This document shows, piece by piece, positions 8,566-17,920 of a stretch of DNA of 64,000 nt; positions within the stretch are counted from its first letter, which is position 1; each line of letters opens with the position of its first letter. The notes beneath the pieces are model-generated. The model saw nothing but the letters and a program-made list of their open reading frames with translations. It ran no database searches and was not told the origin of the DNA. Made by a program: the position numbers and the translations under genes. Location: NCBI GenBank assembly GCA_016703605.1, contig JADJBU010000002.1:1-64000 (forward strand). The letters run 5' to 3'. The stretch comes from Candidatus Villigracilis adiacens. GTDB lineage: Bacteria; Chloroflexota; Anaerolineae; Anaerolineales; Villigracilaceae.

Positions 8566-8598
8566 CATTGGGGGCGGGAATTCTTCCCGCCCCCAATG
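8566..8598 (+). terminator. GC-rich hairpin between binding protein and permease genes
   Basis: CATTGGGGGCGGGAA, TTC, TTCCCGCCCCCAATG: perfect 15-bp arms, no T-run after. This position in a transporter operon suits a stabilising or attenuating hairpin that keeps binding-protein mRNA more abundant than permease mRNA. Confidence 0.6.
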
Positions 8599-8617
8599 CC
8601 ATAAATCGGAGGCGGAT

Positions 8618-9799
8618 ATGCAGCACTCCCCGGCACGCAAACGCGTCACACCCTTCTGGCGTGACGAACGATTCCTGCAAGCCCTTGGGCAGGCGATCTT
8701 CCTGCTTGCCATTCTCAGCTTCGGTATGCTCATCATCAACAACATGCGCACCGGCTTGCAAAAACAAGGCATGACGCTCGGCTTCTCCTTCCTTTCCGGC
8801 ATCGCCGGGTTCGACATCGCCGAACTACCCATCGTTTACAGCCGCACATCTTCCTACTTACAGGCGTATACCGTCGGCTTGCTCAACACCCTCCTCGTCA
8901 GCGGCATCGGAATAATCTTTTCCACCATCCTGGGCGTCATTCTGGGGGTTGCCCGCCTTTCCAAAAACTTCCTTGTCAACCGCCTCGCCGCCCTCTACCT
9001 CGAACTGATGCGCAACATGTCCCTGTTGGTCTTCCTGATCTTCTGGTACCAGGGCTTGTTCCTCAAACTCCCCAGGATCAAGGATGCCATCGTCTGGTTC
9101 GACTCGATCTATTGGACGAATCGCGGCATCGGCGTTCCGTGGGGAATCCCAACCGCCTCCTACCCGACCTTTCAACTGATCCTGCTCTCAGGCATTTTCC
9201 TCGCTCTCATCATTTACTTCTCCCTGCAAGCCTACGCCAACCGCACCGGACGCGCCCCGCTCAGCCTGCTTTGGTCAACCCTCGCCTTCGTCATTGTCGC
9301 CGCACTGGGCTGGCTCATCATGCCCGTCAAACCCCTTGAAATCAGCATCCCCTTTGCAAAGGGACTTAACCTCTCCGGCGGAAAAATATTCACCCCCGAA
9401 TTCATGGCGCTCACCTCCGGGCTTGTGCTCTACACCGCCGCCTTCATCGGCGAAGTCGTCCGCTCGGGCATTCTCGCCGTATCCCACGGTCAGGTCGAAG
9501 CGGCGCGCGCCCTCGGATTGAACGGATTCCAAACCCTCAGGCTGGTCGTCTTCCCTCAGGCGCTGCGCGTCATCGTCCCGCCGCTCACCAGCCAGTACCT
9601 CAACCTCACCAAGAACTCATCCCTGGCAGTCGCCATCGGCTACCCCGATATGTTCTACGTCTCCAGCACCATCATCAACCAAAGCGGGCGCGCCGTGGAA
9701 ATGATCGCCATGGTCATGCTCACCTACCTGACCTTCAGCCTCGTGACCTCGCTCTTCATGAACTGGTACAACGCCAAAATCAAACTGGTGGAGCGCTAA
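8618..9799 (+). CDS. aapQ: Amino-acid ABC transporter permease (AapQ/BztB type)
   Basis: A 393-residue inner-membrane permease of the His/Glu/Gln family. It has the long form typical of AapQ/BztB: an N-terminal membrane segment (LGQAIFLLAILSFGMLIINN), then HisM-like helices. The EAA loop region EVVRSGILAVSHGQVEAARALGLNG-type sequence lies near residues 285-310 and contacts the ATPase. It is preceded by GGAGGCGGAT. The next gene starts one base after its stop. With the binding protein, AapM-like permease and ATPase it forms a complete amino-acid importer. Confidence 0.92.
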   Translation: MQHSPARKRVTPFWRDERFLQALGQAIFLLAILSFGMLIINNMRTGLQKQGMTLGFSFLSGIAGFDIAELPIVYSRTSSYLQAYTVGLLNTLLVSGIGIIFSTILGVILGVARLSKNFLVNRLAALYLELMRNMSLLVFLIFWYQGLFLKLPRIKDAIVWFDSIYWTNRGIGVPWGIPTASYPTFQLILLSGIFLALIIYFSLQAYANRTGRAPLSLLWSTLAFVIVAALGWLIMPVKPLEISIPFAKGLNLSGGKIFTPEFMALTSGLVLYTAAFIGEVVRSGILAVSHGQVEAARALGLNGFQTLRLVVFPQALRVIVPPLTSQYLNLTKNSSLAVAIGYPDMFYVSSTIINQSGRAVEMIAMVMLTYLTFSLVTSLFMNWYNAKIKLVER

Positions 9800-9800
9800 G

Positions 9801-11012
9801 ATGCAAAACCCTGAAACCATCCTCCCGCCCATTACCGAACGCTCCGGCATCCTGCGCTGGCTGCGCCACAACCTCTTCAATACCTGGTCGGACGCAATTC
9901 TGACCGTGGTATCTGCCAGCCTTATTTACTGGCTCGTCAAAAGCCTGCTGACTTGGGCGATCACCGTCGCCGAGTGGGACGTTGTCGTTGCCAACCTGCG
10001 CCTGTTCATGATCGGGCAATTCCCCCTTGAACAAGTCGGGCGTTTATGGGTCGCGCTCGCTTTCCTCGTCTTCCTGACTGGCAATTCCCTTGCTATCTGG
10101 GACAGGAAATCCTACCTCGCCGCCATCCTGATCCTTGGCTTGCCCGTCTTTTTGATCTTCCTGCCCTTCGCGCCGCAGACGCGCATCTGGCTGGGGGTCT
10201 TAGCCGCAGCGGGCATCCTCGGCTGGGGTCTTGGCTACTCGGCCCCACAGTCCATAAAAAGAAGCGTGGCAATCGGCTGGCTAATCGCCCTGCCCATCTT
10301 CGTCCTGCTCACACGCGGATTCACCCCCGCCGTCGAAGATGTCCCCAGCACGGCGCTCACCATTGTGCCGACCAACCTATGGGGCGGTTTGCTGCTGACC
10401 TTCCTTTTGACGGTGGTCGCAAACATCTTCTCGTTCCCGCTCGGTTTGCTGCTTGCCCTGGGTCGCCGCTCAGAATTGCCCATCATCCGCTGGTTTAGCA
10501 TTGGCTATATCGAACTGGTGCGCGGCGTGCCGCTCATCACCATTCTGTTCATGGCGCAATTGATGCTGCCGCTCTTTGTGCCGGGTGGTATCGATATCGA
10601 CCGCGTCCTGCGCGCCATGGTCGGCATGACGCTCTTCAGCGCCGCCTATCTCGCTGAAAATGTGCGCGGAGGGTTGCAAGCCATCCCCAAAGGTCAGTTT
10701 GAAGCGGCGCACGCCCTCGGCTTGAGCGGCGCAAAAACCATGTACTTCATCATCCTGCCCCAGGCATTGCGGCTGATCATCCCCATCCTTGTCGGTCAAT
10801 TCATTTCCATGTTCAAGGATACCGCGTTGGTCGCCATCGTCGGGTTGTTCGACCTGCTCGGCATCGCCCGTACCGTATTATCCCAGCCTGAATTCATCGG
10901 TTTGCACCGCGAAGTGTACGCCTTCGTATCCCTGTTCTACTGGACGTTGAGTTACGCCATGTCCTATATCAGCCAGAGACTCGAAACCAGCCTTGGTCTC
11001 GGCGTTCGCTAA
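9801..11012 (+). CDS. aapM: Amino-acid ABC transporter permease (AapM/BztC type)
   Basis: A 403-residue second permease of the importer. Several hydrophobic segments occupy the N-terminal half. The permease core has the YIELVRGVPLITILFM signature, the EAA loop (ENVRGGLQAIPKGQFEAAHA region, residues about 285-315) and PQALRLIIPILVGQFISMFKDT. The long N-terminal membrane extension is the AapM/BztC hallmark. It is translationally close to aapQ and followed 11 bases later by the ATPase gene. Confidence 0.92.
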   Translation: MQNPETILPPITERSGILRWLRHNLFNTWSDAILTVVSASLIYWLVKSLLTWAITVAEWDVVVANLRLFMIGQFPLEQVGRLWVALAFLVFLTGNSLAIWDRKSYLAAILILGLPVFLIFLPFAPQTRIWLGVLAAAGILGWGLGYSAPQSIKRSVAIGWLIALPIFVLLTRGFTPAVEDVPSTALTIVPTNLWGGLLLTFLLTVVANIFSFPLGLLLALGRRSELPIIRWFSIGYIELVRGVPLITILFMAQLMLPLFVPGGIDIDRVLRAMVGMTLFSAAYLAENVRGGLQAIPKGQFEAAHALGLSGAKTMYFIILPQALRLIIPILVGQFISMFKDTALVAIVGLFDLLGIARTVLSQPEFIGLHREVYAFVSLFYWTLSYAMSYISQRLETSLGLGVR

Positions 11013-11023
11013 GGAGATTTTCC

Positions 11024-11773
11024 ATGAACAATACCCACCCAGCCATCATCACCGCCCGCGAAGTGCATAAATGGTACGGCAATTTTCACGCCCTCAAAGG
11101 CATCAACATGGAAGTGAGCAAGGGCGAAGTGATCGTCATCTTCGGACCCTCCGGCTCGGGCAAATCCACCTTCATTCGCACCATCAACCGGCTGGAGGAA
11201 CACCAGCGCGGCGAAATCCTGGTGGACGGCATTGAGTTGACTCATGACGTGCGCAACATCGAAACCGTGCGCACCGAAACCGGCATGGTCTTCCAGCAGT
11301 TCAACCTCTTCCCACACCTGACCGTCATGCAGAACATCACACTGGCGCCCATCCAGGTGCGCAATTGGAAGAAACAACAAGCCGAGGAAACCGCCCTGCA
11401 ATTGCTGAAACGCGTCGGCATCCCCGAACAGGCAAACAAATTCCCCGGGCAGCTTTCCGGCGGACAGCAGCAGCGCGTTGCCATCGCGCGCGCGCTCGCC
11501 ATGCAGCCCAAGATCATGCTCTTCGACGAACCCACCTCGGCGCTCGACCCCGAAATGATCAAGGAAGTGCTGGACGTAATGGTGGAGCTCGCCAAATCGG
11601 GCATGACCATGATCGTCGTCACCCACGAAATGGGTTTCGCCCGCGCCGTCGCCAACCGCATGTTCTTCTTCGACCAGGGACAAATTGTGGAAAGCGGCTC
11701 GCCCGAAGAAATCTTCAAAGCCCCCAAAGAAGAACGCACAAAACTTTTCCTCTCGCAAATCCTTTCTCATTAA
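11024..11773 (+). CDS. aapP: Amino-acid ABC transporter ATP-binding protein
   Basis: A 249-residue ATPase of the GlnQ/AapP group: Walker A GPSGSGKST, Q-loop VFQQFNLFPHLTV, signature LSGGQQQRVAIARAL, Walker B IMLFDEPTSALDPE and the switch VVTHEMGFAR. AAGGAGATTTTCC precedes the ATG. It powers the permease pair encoded just upstream. Confidence 0.97.
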   Translation: MNNTHPAIITAREVHKWYGNFHALKGINMEVSKGEVIVIFGPSGSGKSTFIRTINRLEEHQRGEILVDGIELTHDVRNIETVRTETGMVFQQFNLFPHLTVMQNITLAPIQVRNWKKQQAEETALQLLKRVGIPEQANKFPGQLSGGQQQRVAIARALAMQPKIMLFDEPTSALDPEMIKEVLDVMVELAKSGMTMIVVTHEMGFARAVANRMFFFDQGQIVESGSPEEIFKAPKEERTKLFLSQILSH

Positions 11774-11775
11774 CC

Positions 11776-11796
11776 TACCGCAAAGTTTACTTTGCG
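11776..11796. repeat. Solo TTCA/TTTA-loop hairpin (two-hairpin family)
   Basis: TACCG followed by CGCAAAGTTTACTTTGCG: perfect arms CGCAAAG/CTTTGCG around TTTA, right after the aapP stop. It resembles the second hairpin of the repeats at 26235-26351 and 34264-34469, including the TACCG edge. Confidence 0.6.
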
Positions 11797-12354
11797 ATTT
11801 TGCCGTAGGGGCAACCCGTCTGGGCATGGCGATACTTTCATTTTCAAAGGGAGGGTTGCCCCAGTATAAGAAGGTTTTATAGCGGTAGGGCGACTCCCTT
11901 TGCGCAATGAGATTCTCATGGATGTGGGAGTGTAGCGCAAAACTGGCGGGAGTCTTAACGCAAAGGCGCAAAGTCGCCAAGAGTTTTACTCCCTTTGTGT
12001 CCTTGCGCCTTTGCGTTAATAATTTTGGAGATTTCCACCGATACTTTTGCGCCATACCCTGGATGTGGCGCAGGTCGCCCCTAATGCGAAACAAAAATTT
12101 TGCTACCGTACATTTCCCTCACAAAGAAACCCTAAGAGACTGTTTCTTAAGTCAGACCCTAAAGGTTTCCTTTGCTTACGAAAACGCTGATTCAAGGAGA
12201 TATTCCTGCGAATAATGGCTCTGGTTCGCGGGAAAAACCTTTAGGGTCTTTGACAGCGAGTTAAGAAACACTCACTAGGTCTTTTCGGCGAATCGGGAAT
12301 CTGCGAGGGAAAAGGAGACCTTTAGAGTTTTCGTGTACGGTAGAGAAACAAAAA
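11797..12354. other. Non-coding gap with repeats
   Basis: No gene is supported. It contains an imperfect direct/inverted pair of the common GCAAAGGCGCAAAG type (about 11955-12020) and the large nested inverted-repeat element at 12104-12342. Confidence 0.5.
12104..12342. repeat. Nested inverted-repeat element, about 239 bp
   Basis: Three nested arm pairs share one centre: TACCGTACA (12104-12112) with TGTACGGTA (12334-12342); TGTTTCTTAA (12141-12150) with TTAAGAAACA (12261-12270); GACCCTAAAGGTTT (12155-12168) with AAACCTTTAGGGTC (12235-12248). No ORF lies inside. It looks like a MITE-type or structured element. Related pieces (TACCGTACA, ACCCTAAAGGTCTC) occur beyond the amidase gene, near 13955-14145, and at 39807-39837. 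Confidence 0.7.
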
Positions 12355-13860
12355 TTACACCCCCACATCCGCCGTCGGCAAAAACCGCGGCGGTTTTCTA
12401 ACCTTTGTCAACTGCTCGAAGGCATACGCCAGTTTAATGAGCCTCGCCTCCTGCCACGCCTTCGCAAAAAACGAAATCCCCACCGGCAACCCAAACACAT
12501 AGCCCGCCGGAACTGTAATATGGGGCGTGCCCGCCACCGCCGCGTAGGATGTGTTATCCATATCCCAGTTACAAATCCCATCACCATTCACCAGGTCAAC
12601 AGTCCACGCCGCGCCGCCAGAGGGGCAGGTGATCGCATCCAGGCGGTGTTTGTTCATCACAGCATTCACGCCTTCGGTACGCGCCAGGCGGTGATTCCTT
12701 TCCAGCGCCGCAAGATATTTTCCGCTTCGCAGTGAGCCTTTCGCCTGTGCCTGCTCCATGCGCTCCTGCCCAAAATACGGCATGACTCGCGCGCGGTTCT
12801 CCTCATTGAAACGCATCACATCCGCCAATGAATGAACGCGCGCATCAGGCTTCAGCCCTGCAAGATAGGCGTTCAAACCCGCCTTGAACTCAAACAGCAT
12901 TACTTCCACTTCCGTTTTACGGAATCTCTCGCTGGGCTTCAACTCCACATCCACCAACACCACGCCAGCCTGCTTCATCGCATCCAGACTCGACTCCATG
13001 ATTCGGATAATGCGTTGATCGGAACCGAACAGGGATCGCGCCACCCCGATTCGCGCCCCTTTGAGTCCGTTTGCATTGAGGGAGGATTTGTAATCCGCAA
13101 GCCCCCGCTTCACACCAGACTTGGTAACTGGGTCCCGTCCATCGAACCCGCTCATCGCCCCCAGCAGGATCGCCGCGTCTGCCACTGTCCGCGCCATGGC
13201 TCCGGCTGTATCCTGGCTGTGAGAAATTGGGATGATACCCGAACGGCTCACCAGCCCCAGCGTGGGTTTGATGCCTACAATGCCGTTCGTCTGTGCCGGG
13301 CAGATGATCGAACCATCCGTCTCTGTGCCGACCGCCGCCGCCGCCAAATTCGCCGCCACCGCCGCGCCCGATCCCGAAGACGACCCGCAGGCGGAACGAT
13401 CCAGCGCATACGCGTTGCGGGTCAAACCGCCGCGCGAAGACCATCCGCTGACAGAGTTTTTACCGCGAAAATTTGCCCACTCGCTCAGGTTGGTCTTCCC
13501 CAAAATGACCGCCCCTGCCGCGCGTAATTTTTCCACCAAGCCCGCATCACACGCGGCGCGATGTCCCTCCAACGCCAGCGAACCTGCTGTGGTTTGCATC
13601 TCATCAGCAGTATCAATATTATCTTTCAGGAGAATCGGCACCCCATGCAAAGGACTGCGTAACGCGCCGGACGCCCGTTCGGCATCGAGCGCGGAGGCAA
13701 TCGCTAACGCCTCGGGGTTCAACTCGATAACAGAATTTAAACGCGCCCCGTTTCGGTCAATGGTTTCGATCCGTTCCAGGTACGAACTGGCAATCTCATG
13801 CGCGGTCATCTCCCCCGAACTCATCTTTTCCTGTAACTCGAAAATACCGTATTCTTTCAT
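12355..13860 (-). CDS. Amidase (amidase signature family)
   Basis: About 501 residues from the ATG at 13860. It hydrolyses amide bonds with a Ser-cisSer-Lys triad. The Lys lies in LLKDNIDT (about K79), the cis-Ser in SACGSSSGSG (about S161), and the nucleophile Ser in GTETDGSI (about S184). The overall form matches stand-alone amidases with a C-terminal GISFFAKAWQEARLIKLAYAFEQ helix, not GatA: no gatB or gatC is adjacent. The substrate is unknown. An upstream ATG at 13887 would add nine residues with no better ribosome site. Palindromic non-coding DNA flanks the gene on both sides. Confidence 0.9.
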   Translation of the reverse strand: MKEYGIFELQEKMSSGEMTAHEIASSYLERIETIDRNGARLNSVIELNPEALAIASALDAERASGALRSPLHGVPILLKDNIDTADEMQTTAGSLALEGHRAACDAGLVEKLRAAGAVILGKTNLSEWANFRGKNSVSGWSSRGGLTRNAYALDRSACGSSSGSGAAVAANLAAAAVGTETDGSIICPAQTNGIVGIKPTLGLVSRSGIIPISHSQDTAGAMARTVADAAILLGAMSGFDGRDPVTKSGVKRGLADYKSSLNANGLKGARIGVARSLFGSDQRIIRIMESSLDAMKQAGVVLVDVELKPSERFRKTEVEVMLFEFKAGLNAYLAGLKPDARVHSLADVMRFNEENRARVMPYFGQERMEQAQAKGSLRSGKYLAALERNHRLARTEGVNAVMNKHRLDAITCPSGGAAWTVDLVNGDGICNWDMDNTSYAAVAGTPHITVPAGYVFGLPVGISFFAKAWQEARLIKLAYAFEQLTKVRKPPRFLPTADVGV

Positions 13861-14200
13861 CGTCGTTTTTTCCCTTCGACATGCCAACCATGAAATCGCG
13901 GGGGCGTCGCCAACGTCCCTACTTCACCGTCAATAGACTTTATCGGTAATTTCTCTACCGTACACGCAAACCCGGTAGCGCCGCACTTAAACGTGGAGAC
14001 TTTCAAAAAAACCAAAGCCATACGCTATATCTACGCTAATCGGCGCGAATCTGGGTTTTTATTCGCGAAAATCCGCATGGATTCGCGGACAAAATACAAA
14101 ACACACTTACGTGTAGTCCTACCGCAAACCCTAAAGGTCTCTTTCAATGATAAAACGGATGGGACGGATTATTTCATGTGCGCCGTGTACAAGAGAGGAG
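13861..14200. other. Non-coding gap with degenerate repeats
   Basis: No gene is supported. It contains TACCGTACAC (about 13959), alternating ATTCGCG/CGCGAA blocks (14040-14090) and ACCCTAAAGGTCTC (about 14131-14144). These are the motifs of the element on the other side of the amidase, but the arms no longer pair cleanly. Confidence 0.45.
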
Positions 14201-15466
14201 TCACCCGTCAAAGGCGGGAGTTGAGGATGCTACAGGCATATCATTGGGCACCGGCAGAATGAACGAAAAGACACTGCCCTTCCCCTGTTCACTATCCGCC
14301 CAGATGCGCCCACCGTGCAATTCCACCATGACCTTGGCGACTGAAAGCCCCAGCCCCATGCCGCCGTGCCGCCGGGTCAGGTGAGTCTCGACTTGATAGA
14401 AACGGTCGAATACAAAGGGCAAATCTTTTGCCGGGATGCCAATGCCATTGTCTTTCACCGAGACTTTGACGTAATCAGGGTGCTGTTCCCCGCGCACAAC
14501 GATCTCGCCGCCGTTTTCGGTAAAACTGACAGCATTCTTCAGGATATTACTCAACACAATGACAATCTTGCCTGCATCTACATCCACCCAAAGTTCACGC
14601 CCGGGTTGCAATACTTTTTTCAAGTCGATATTCTTTTTTTCCGCCATGGAACTGAATGAGGCGCACACATCGTCGATGACGCGTGCCAACGAAACCTTGC
14701 GCGGACGGACGAGCGCCCCGCCCGTTTGATAATTATCCACGCTTGTCAGGCTTTCAATGATCTCCTTCAAGCGCGTGGCATTGCGGATAATGGCATCGAC
14801 CTGCTCACTATAGCTTTCGACCAGCAATTCCTTCAAGAATGTCGAATGACCGAGGATCAAGCCCAGCGGCGTGCGAAGTTCGTGGGATGTGATGGCTATG
14901 AATTCGTTCTTGAGGCGGTCGAGTTCGCGCGCCTCTTCTTTTGCCGACAGAATGCCTTTTTCCAGGGCATCGTTCTGCATCACAGCCGCGGTCATGCCAG
15001 CCAGCATTTCGAGTGCCTGCATGTCTCCATTCGAGTAGCCGTTTTTTTTGTTGAAGACCTCCAACACGGCGAAGGGTTTTCCATTCGATATGACCGGCGA
15101 TCCCAGAACTGAATGGATCGTCACACCCGCAACTTCATCCATCTTTTTTGAATGCCGCGCATCGTTCTGCGCATCGTCAACAACCAACGACGCCCGATTA
15201 AGAAAAACCCAACCGGCAACACTCCCGTTCAGTGGGATCGCCGGGGCAGGCTTGTCCGTTTCGCGGTTGAACCACGGCACAAATTTGACGCGAAAATCGA
15301 GAGAGGCGTCGTTGTACTCCAACAAAGCCGCTGTCTCGCTGTCGGTCAACTCGGCGGCAGCAGATAGAATAGCGCGCAGGCGAGTCTCGAGGTCCGTTTC
15401 GAGGCTGAGGAAGCGGATCACTTCGAGAAGACGGGCAAGGATGTTTCCCGGGTCGGTCATCATAAA
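14201..15466 (-). CDS. GAF-domain sensor histidine kinase
   Basis: About 421 residues. A GAF domain occupies roughly residues 15-170 (VAGWVFLNRASLVVDDAQND, GSPVISNGKPFAVLEVFNK). Next come HisKA with the phospho-acceptor in FIAITSHELRTPL and an ATPase domain with the N box NILKNAVSF, G1 VKDNGIGIP, F box VFDRFYQV and G2 GMGLGLSVAKVMVELHGG. No membrane segment is seen, so it is probably a cytoplasmic sensor. The start at 15466 is chosen for the upstream CAAGG and because it leaves room for promoters divergent from ino1; in-frame ATGs at 15505 and 15529 are possible. No response regulator is adjacent. Confidence 0.88.
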   Translation of the reverse strand, partial: FMMTDPGNILARLLEVIRFLSLETDLETRLRAILSAAAELTDSETAALLEYNDASLDFRVKFVPWFNRETDKPAPAIPLNGSVAGWVFLNRASLVVDDAQNDARHSKKMDEVAGVTIHSVLGSPVISNGKPFAVLEVFNKKNGYSNGDMQALEMLAGMTAAVMQNDALEKGILSAKEEARELDRLKNEFIAITSHELRTPLGLILGHSTFLKELLVESYSEQVDAIIRNATRLKEIIESLTSVDNYQTGGALVRPRKVSLARVIDDVCASFSSMAEKKNIDLKKVLQPGRELWVDVDAGKIVIVLSNILKNAVSFTENGGEIVVRGEQHPDYVKVSVKDNGIGIPAKDLPFVFDRFYQVETHLTRRHGGMGLGLSVAKVMVELHGGRIWADSEQGKGSVFSFILPVPNDMPVASSTPAFDG

Positions 15467-15561
15467 AAAACCTTGAGTAAGATTATACTTCACGGTTGTA
15501 TCCATAATGCTGACCTCAATGGGTAACAAGGAAACTGTAATTCATCTCAAGGAGAGATTAA

Positions 15562-16650
15562 ATGGCACCAAGGAAAAAAGTACGCACGGCGATCATCGGC
15601 GTGGGAAATTGCGCATCTTCCCTCGTACAGGGGGTTCAATTTTATAAGGATGCAAAAAACGATGATGTCATCCCCGGCATCATGCACCCCCAGTTGGGCG
15701 AATATCACATCCGCGATATCGAATTCACGCTGGCAATCGACATCAACGCCACCAAGGTCGGCAAGGACCTTTCAGAAGCCATCTTTGCCGAACCCAACAA
15801 CACCTACAAATTTTGTGACGTGCCGCACCTCAATGTGCCGGTCGTGCGCGGCATGACCCACGATGGTTTGGGCAAATACCTCAGTCAGGTCATCGAAAAA
15901 GCGCCCGGCTCCACTGCCGACATTGTGCGCCTCTTGAAAGAAAGCAAGACCGAAGTCGTCATCAGCTTCCTGCCGGTCGGCTCGGAAATGGCGACCAAGT
16001 GGTATGTGGAACAGATCATCGAAGCGGGCTGCGCCTTCGTCAACGGCATTCCCGTTTTCATCGCGTCGTCCGAATATTGGGGCAAACGTTTCGCCGATGC
16101 CGGTCTGCCCATCCTCGGCGACGACATCAAAAGCCAGGTCGGGGCAACCATCGTCCACCGTGTTCTGACCAGCCTCTTCGTTGACCGCGGGGTGAAAATC
16201 GACCGCACCTATCAGCTCAACTTCGGCGGCAATACCGACTTCCTCAACATGCTTGAGCGCGAACGTCTCGAATCCAAAAAGATTTCCAAGACCAACGCCG
16301 TCACGAGCATGATCCCTTACGAGATCGACCCGAAAAATGTCCACGTCGGTCCGAGCGACCACGTGCCCTGGCTGACCGACCGCAAGTGGTGTTACATCCG
16401 CATGGAAGGCACGACCTTTGGCGATGTGCCGCTCAACCTTGAGCTTAAGCTCGAAGTGTGGGACAGCCCCAACAGCGCCGGTGTGATGATCGATGCCATT
16501 CGCTGTGCCAAGATCGCACTCGACCGCGAACTCGCCGGTCCCATTGTCGGTCCGTCGTCCTACTTCTTCAAAACCCCGCCCAAACAATTCAAAGACGAGA
16601 TCGCAAGGCAAAAGGTGGAGGATTTTGTTTCGGGCAAATCAGACGAGTAA
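15562..16650 (+). CDS. ino1: Inositol-3-phosphate synthase
   Basis: A 362-residue NAD-dependent myo-inositol-1-phosphate synthase that converts glucose 6-phosphate to inositol 3-phosphate. The Rossmann motif IIGVGNCASSLVQG is near residue 12. The conserved core includes GDDIKSQVGATI, LNFGGNTDFLNML and KLEVWDSPNSAGVMIDAIR. The length matches the short actinobacterial/archaeal Ino1 class. CAAGGAGAGATT precedes the ATG, and a terminator follows. The product could feed phosphatidylinositol lipids or inositol solutes; the window does not show which. Confidence 0.95.
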   Translation: MAPRKKVRTAIIGVGNCASSLVQGVQFYKDAKNDDVIPGIMHPQLGEYHIRDIEFTLAIDINATKVGKDLSEAIFAEPNNTYKFCDVPHLNVPVVRGMTHDGLGKYLSQVIEKAPGSTADIVRLLKESKTEVVISFLPVGSEMATKWYVEQIIEAGCAFVNGIPVFIASSEYWGKRFADAGLPILGDDIKSQVGATIVHRVLTSLFVDRGVKIDRTYQLNFGGNTDFLNMLERERLESKKISKTNAVTSMIPYEIDPKNVHVGPSDHVPWLTDRKWCYIRMEGTTFGDVPLNLELKLEVWDSPNSAGVMIDAIRCAKIALDRELAGPIVGPSSYFFKTPPKQFKDEIARQKVEDFVSGKSDE

Positions 16651-16696
16651 ATTTGAGATTAGAGACTGAGCGCAGTCGAAGGGTTGGAGATTTATG

Positions 16697-16726
16697 GATG
16701 CCTGCTTCGGTGGGCATCTTTTTTTT
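16697..16726 (+). terminator. Rho-independent terminator after ino1
   Basis: GATGCCTGC, TTCG, GTGGGCATC followed by T8: a stem with a TTCG tetraloop and a T-run, 46 bases after the ino1 stop. Confidence 0.85.
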
Positions 16727-16730
16727 CGAT

Positions 16731-16736
16731 TAGAAT
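16731..16736 (+). promoter_or_regulatory. -10-like TAGAAT, possible leaderless start
   Basis: TAGAAT ends 7 bases before the ATG at 16744 and there is no ribosome site between. Transcription would start at or next to the start codon. No clear -35 is visible. Confidence 0.45.
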
Positions 16737-16743
16737 TCCATTC

Positions 16744-17910
16744 ATGAAACCCAATTATGGATTACGAATTACGCATCTTTTCCTGGTGCTAAGCCTGTTG
16801 ATGGCGTTTCTGGCATCCTGCCAGCCCCAAGCCACGACCTCCGATCAAAACATCGCGTTGACGGCGGCATTCGAGACGGCCGTCGCGCAGATCGTTCAAA
16901 GCAGCCAGCCGAGTGCAACACCCCTTCCAACAGAGACGCCGATTCCCACTGCCACCGTCCCGCGCACACCGCCCGCTTTACCGGGCGTTTATCAATCCGC
17001 CCTGCTGAAGCCGGAAGACCTTCCGCGGACTTACGTGCAGGATTCGTGTCAATACTTGAAAAACAAATGGGACTCGACCAAGTCCGCGCCGGGGACGGTT
17101 GTGATGGTCGTCATGCACCACGGCATCAATAAAGGCGATGCCAGCGGCAACGATGTGACCGTGGGTACACACAAACAGATCATGAACGACATGTATGAAT
17201 CCGGCTTCACCGCCATCAACATGCAGCAAATGGCGGATTTCATGTACGACAATGCGAAGATCCCCCAGCGTTCCGTCCTTTTCATCGTGGACGACCGCCA
17301 CTTTGCCGAATATTTCAATGACCATTGGCGCCCATACCATGAACAATGGGGCTGGCCCGTTGTCAACGGCTATATCGGCATCGACGAACGCACAGACTTA
17401 TGGGCGGAGAATGCAGCCCTCTCCGCCGAAGGCTGGGTGGACTATCAATCGCACGGTTATATCCACAACATCCCCATCAGTGAAGGCTCCGCCGATGATT
17501 TCATCATCAGCGAGATGCAGGGCGCGATCAACTCGATCCAAAAATATATGAACAAGACGCCCATCGGCTATGTCTGGCCCGGCGGCGGGTTCTCGAAACG
17601 CGCGGTCGAGATCGGTCCCACGCTGGGTTATAAACTCGCCTTCACCGTCAACCAGCGCGGACCGGTGATGTATAACTGGATCCCGCAGGCAGATGCCGTC
17701 AACGCCTCGAACCCGCTCGCCATTCCAGAGACCCCTGCCGGGAATCCGCTTATGACATTGCCCCGTTACTGGAGCGCGAACGCCCGCAACAATATCGGCA
17801 ATGTAATTGCCATGGGCGACGAAGCCGCCGCCTACGCCCAGCAAAACAAGGGCGTGGAACTCGAATACTACGACATCGTCTGCGCACCGGCGTACGGAGC
17901 GATTCCGTAG
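16744..17910 (+). CDS. Polysaccharide-deacetylase-like lipoprotein
   Basis: A 388-residue exported lipoprotein: hydrophobic signal with lipobox LASC (Cys about residue 24), a Thr/Pro linker to about residue 80, then a NodB-like domain. It has the SVLFIVDDRHF strand where deacetylases have TFDDG, and a DYQSHGYIHN segment that can supply the HxxxH metal site. A later GYVWPGGGFSKRAVEIG resembles the Arg/Pro motif. Carbohydrate-esterase family 4 proteins remove acetyl groups from polysaccharides or peptidoglycan. The substrate here is unknown. A paralogue follows. Confidence 0.75.
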   Translation: MKPNYGLRITHLFLVLSLLMAFLASCQPQATTSDQNIALTAAFETAVAQIVQSSQPSATPLPTETPIPTATVPRTPPALPGVYQSALLKPEDLPRTYVQDSCQYLKNKWDSTKSAPGTVVMVVMHHGINKGDASGNDVTVGTHKQIMNDMYESGFTAINMQQMADFMYDNAKIPQRSVLFIVDDRHFAEYFNDHWRPYHEQWGWPVVNGYIGIDERTDLWAENAALSAEGWVDYQSHGYIHNIPISEGSADDFIISEMQGAINSIQKYMNKTPIGYVWPGGGFSKRAVEIGPTLGYKLAFTVNQRGPVMYNWIPQADAVNASNPLAIPETPAGNPLMTLPRYWSANARNNIGNVIAMGDEAAAYAQQNKGVELEYYDIVCAPAYGAIP

Positions 17911-17920
17911 ATTGCATCGG

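Noticed and set aside
11955..12020. GCAAAGGCGCAAAG inverted words as a specific regulatory site
   Set aside because: This type of degenerate repeat (also near 57941 and 61808) is common between genes in many bacteria and shows no fixed position here.
11009..12094. 361-residue minus-strand frame over aapP
   Set aside because: It is antisense to a full ABC ATPase with all motifs and has His-rich, low-complexity composition.
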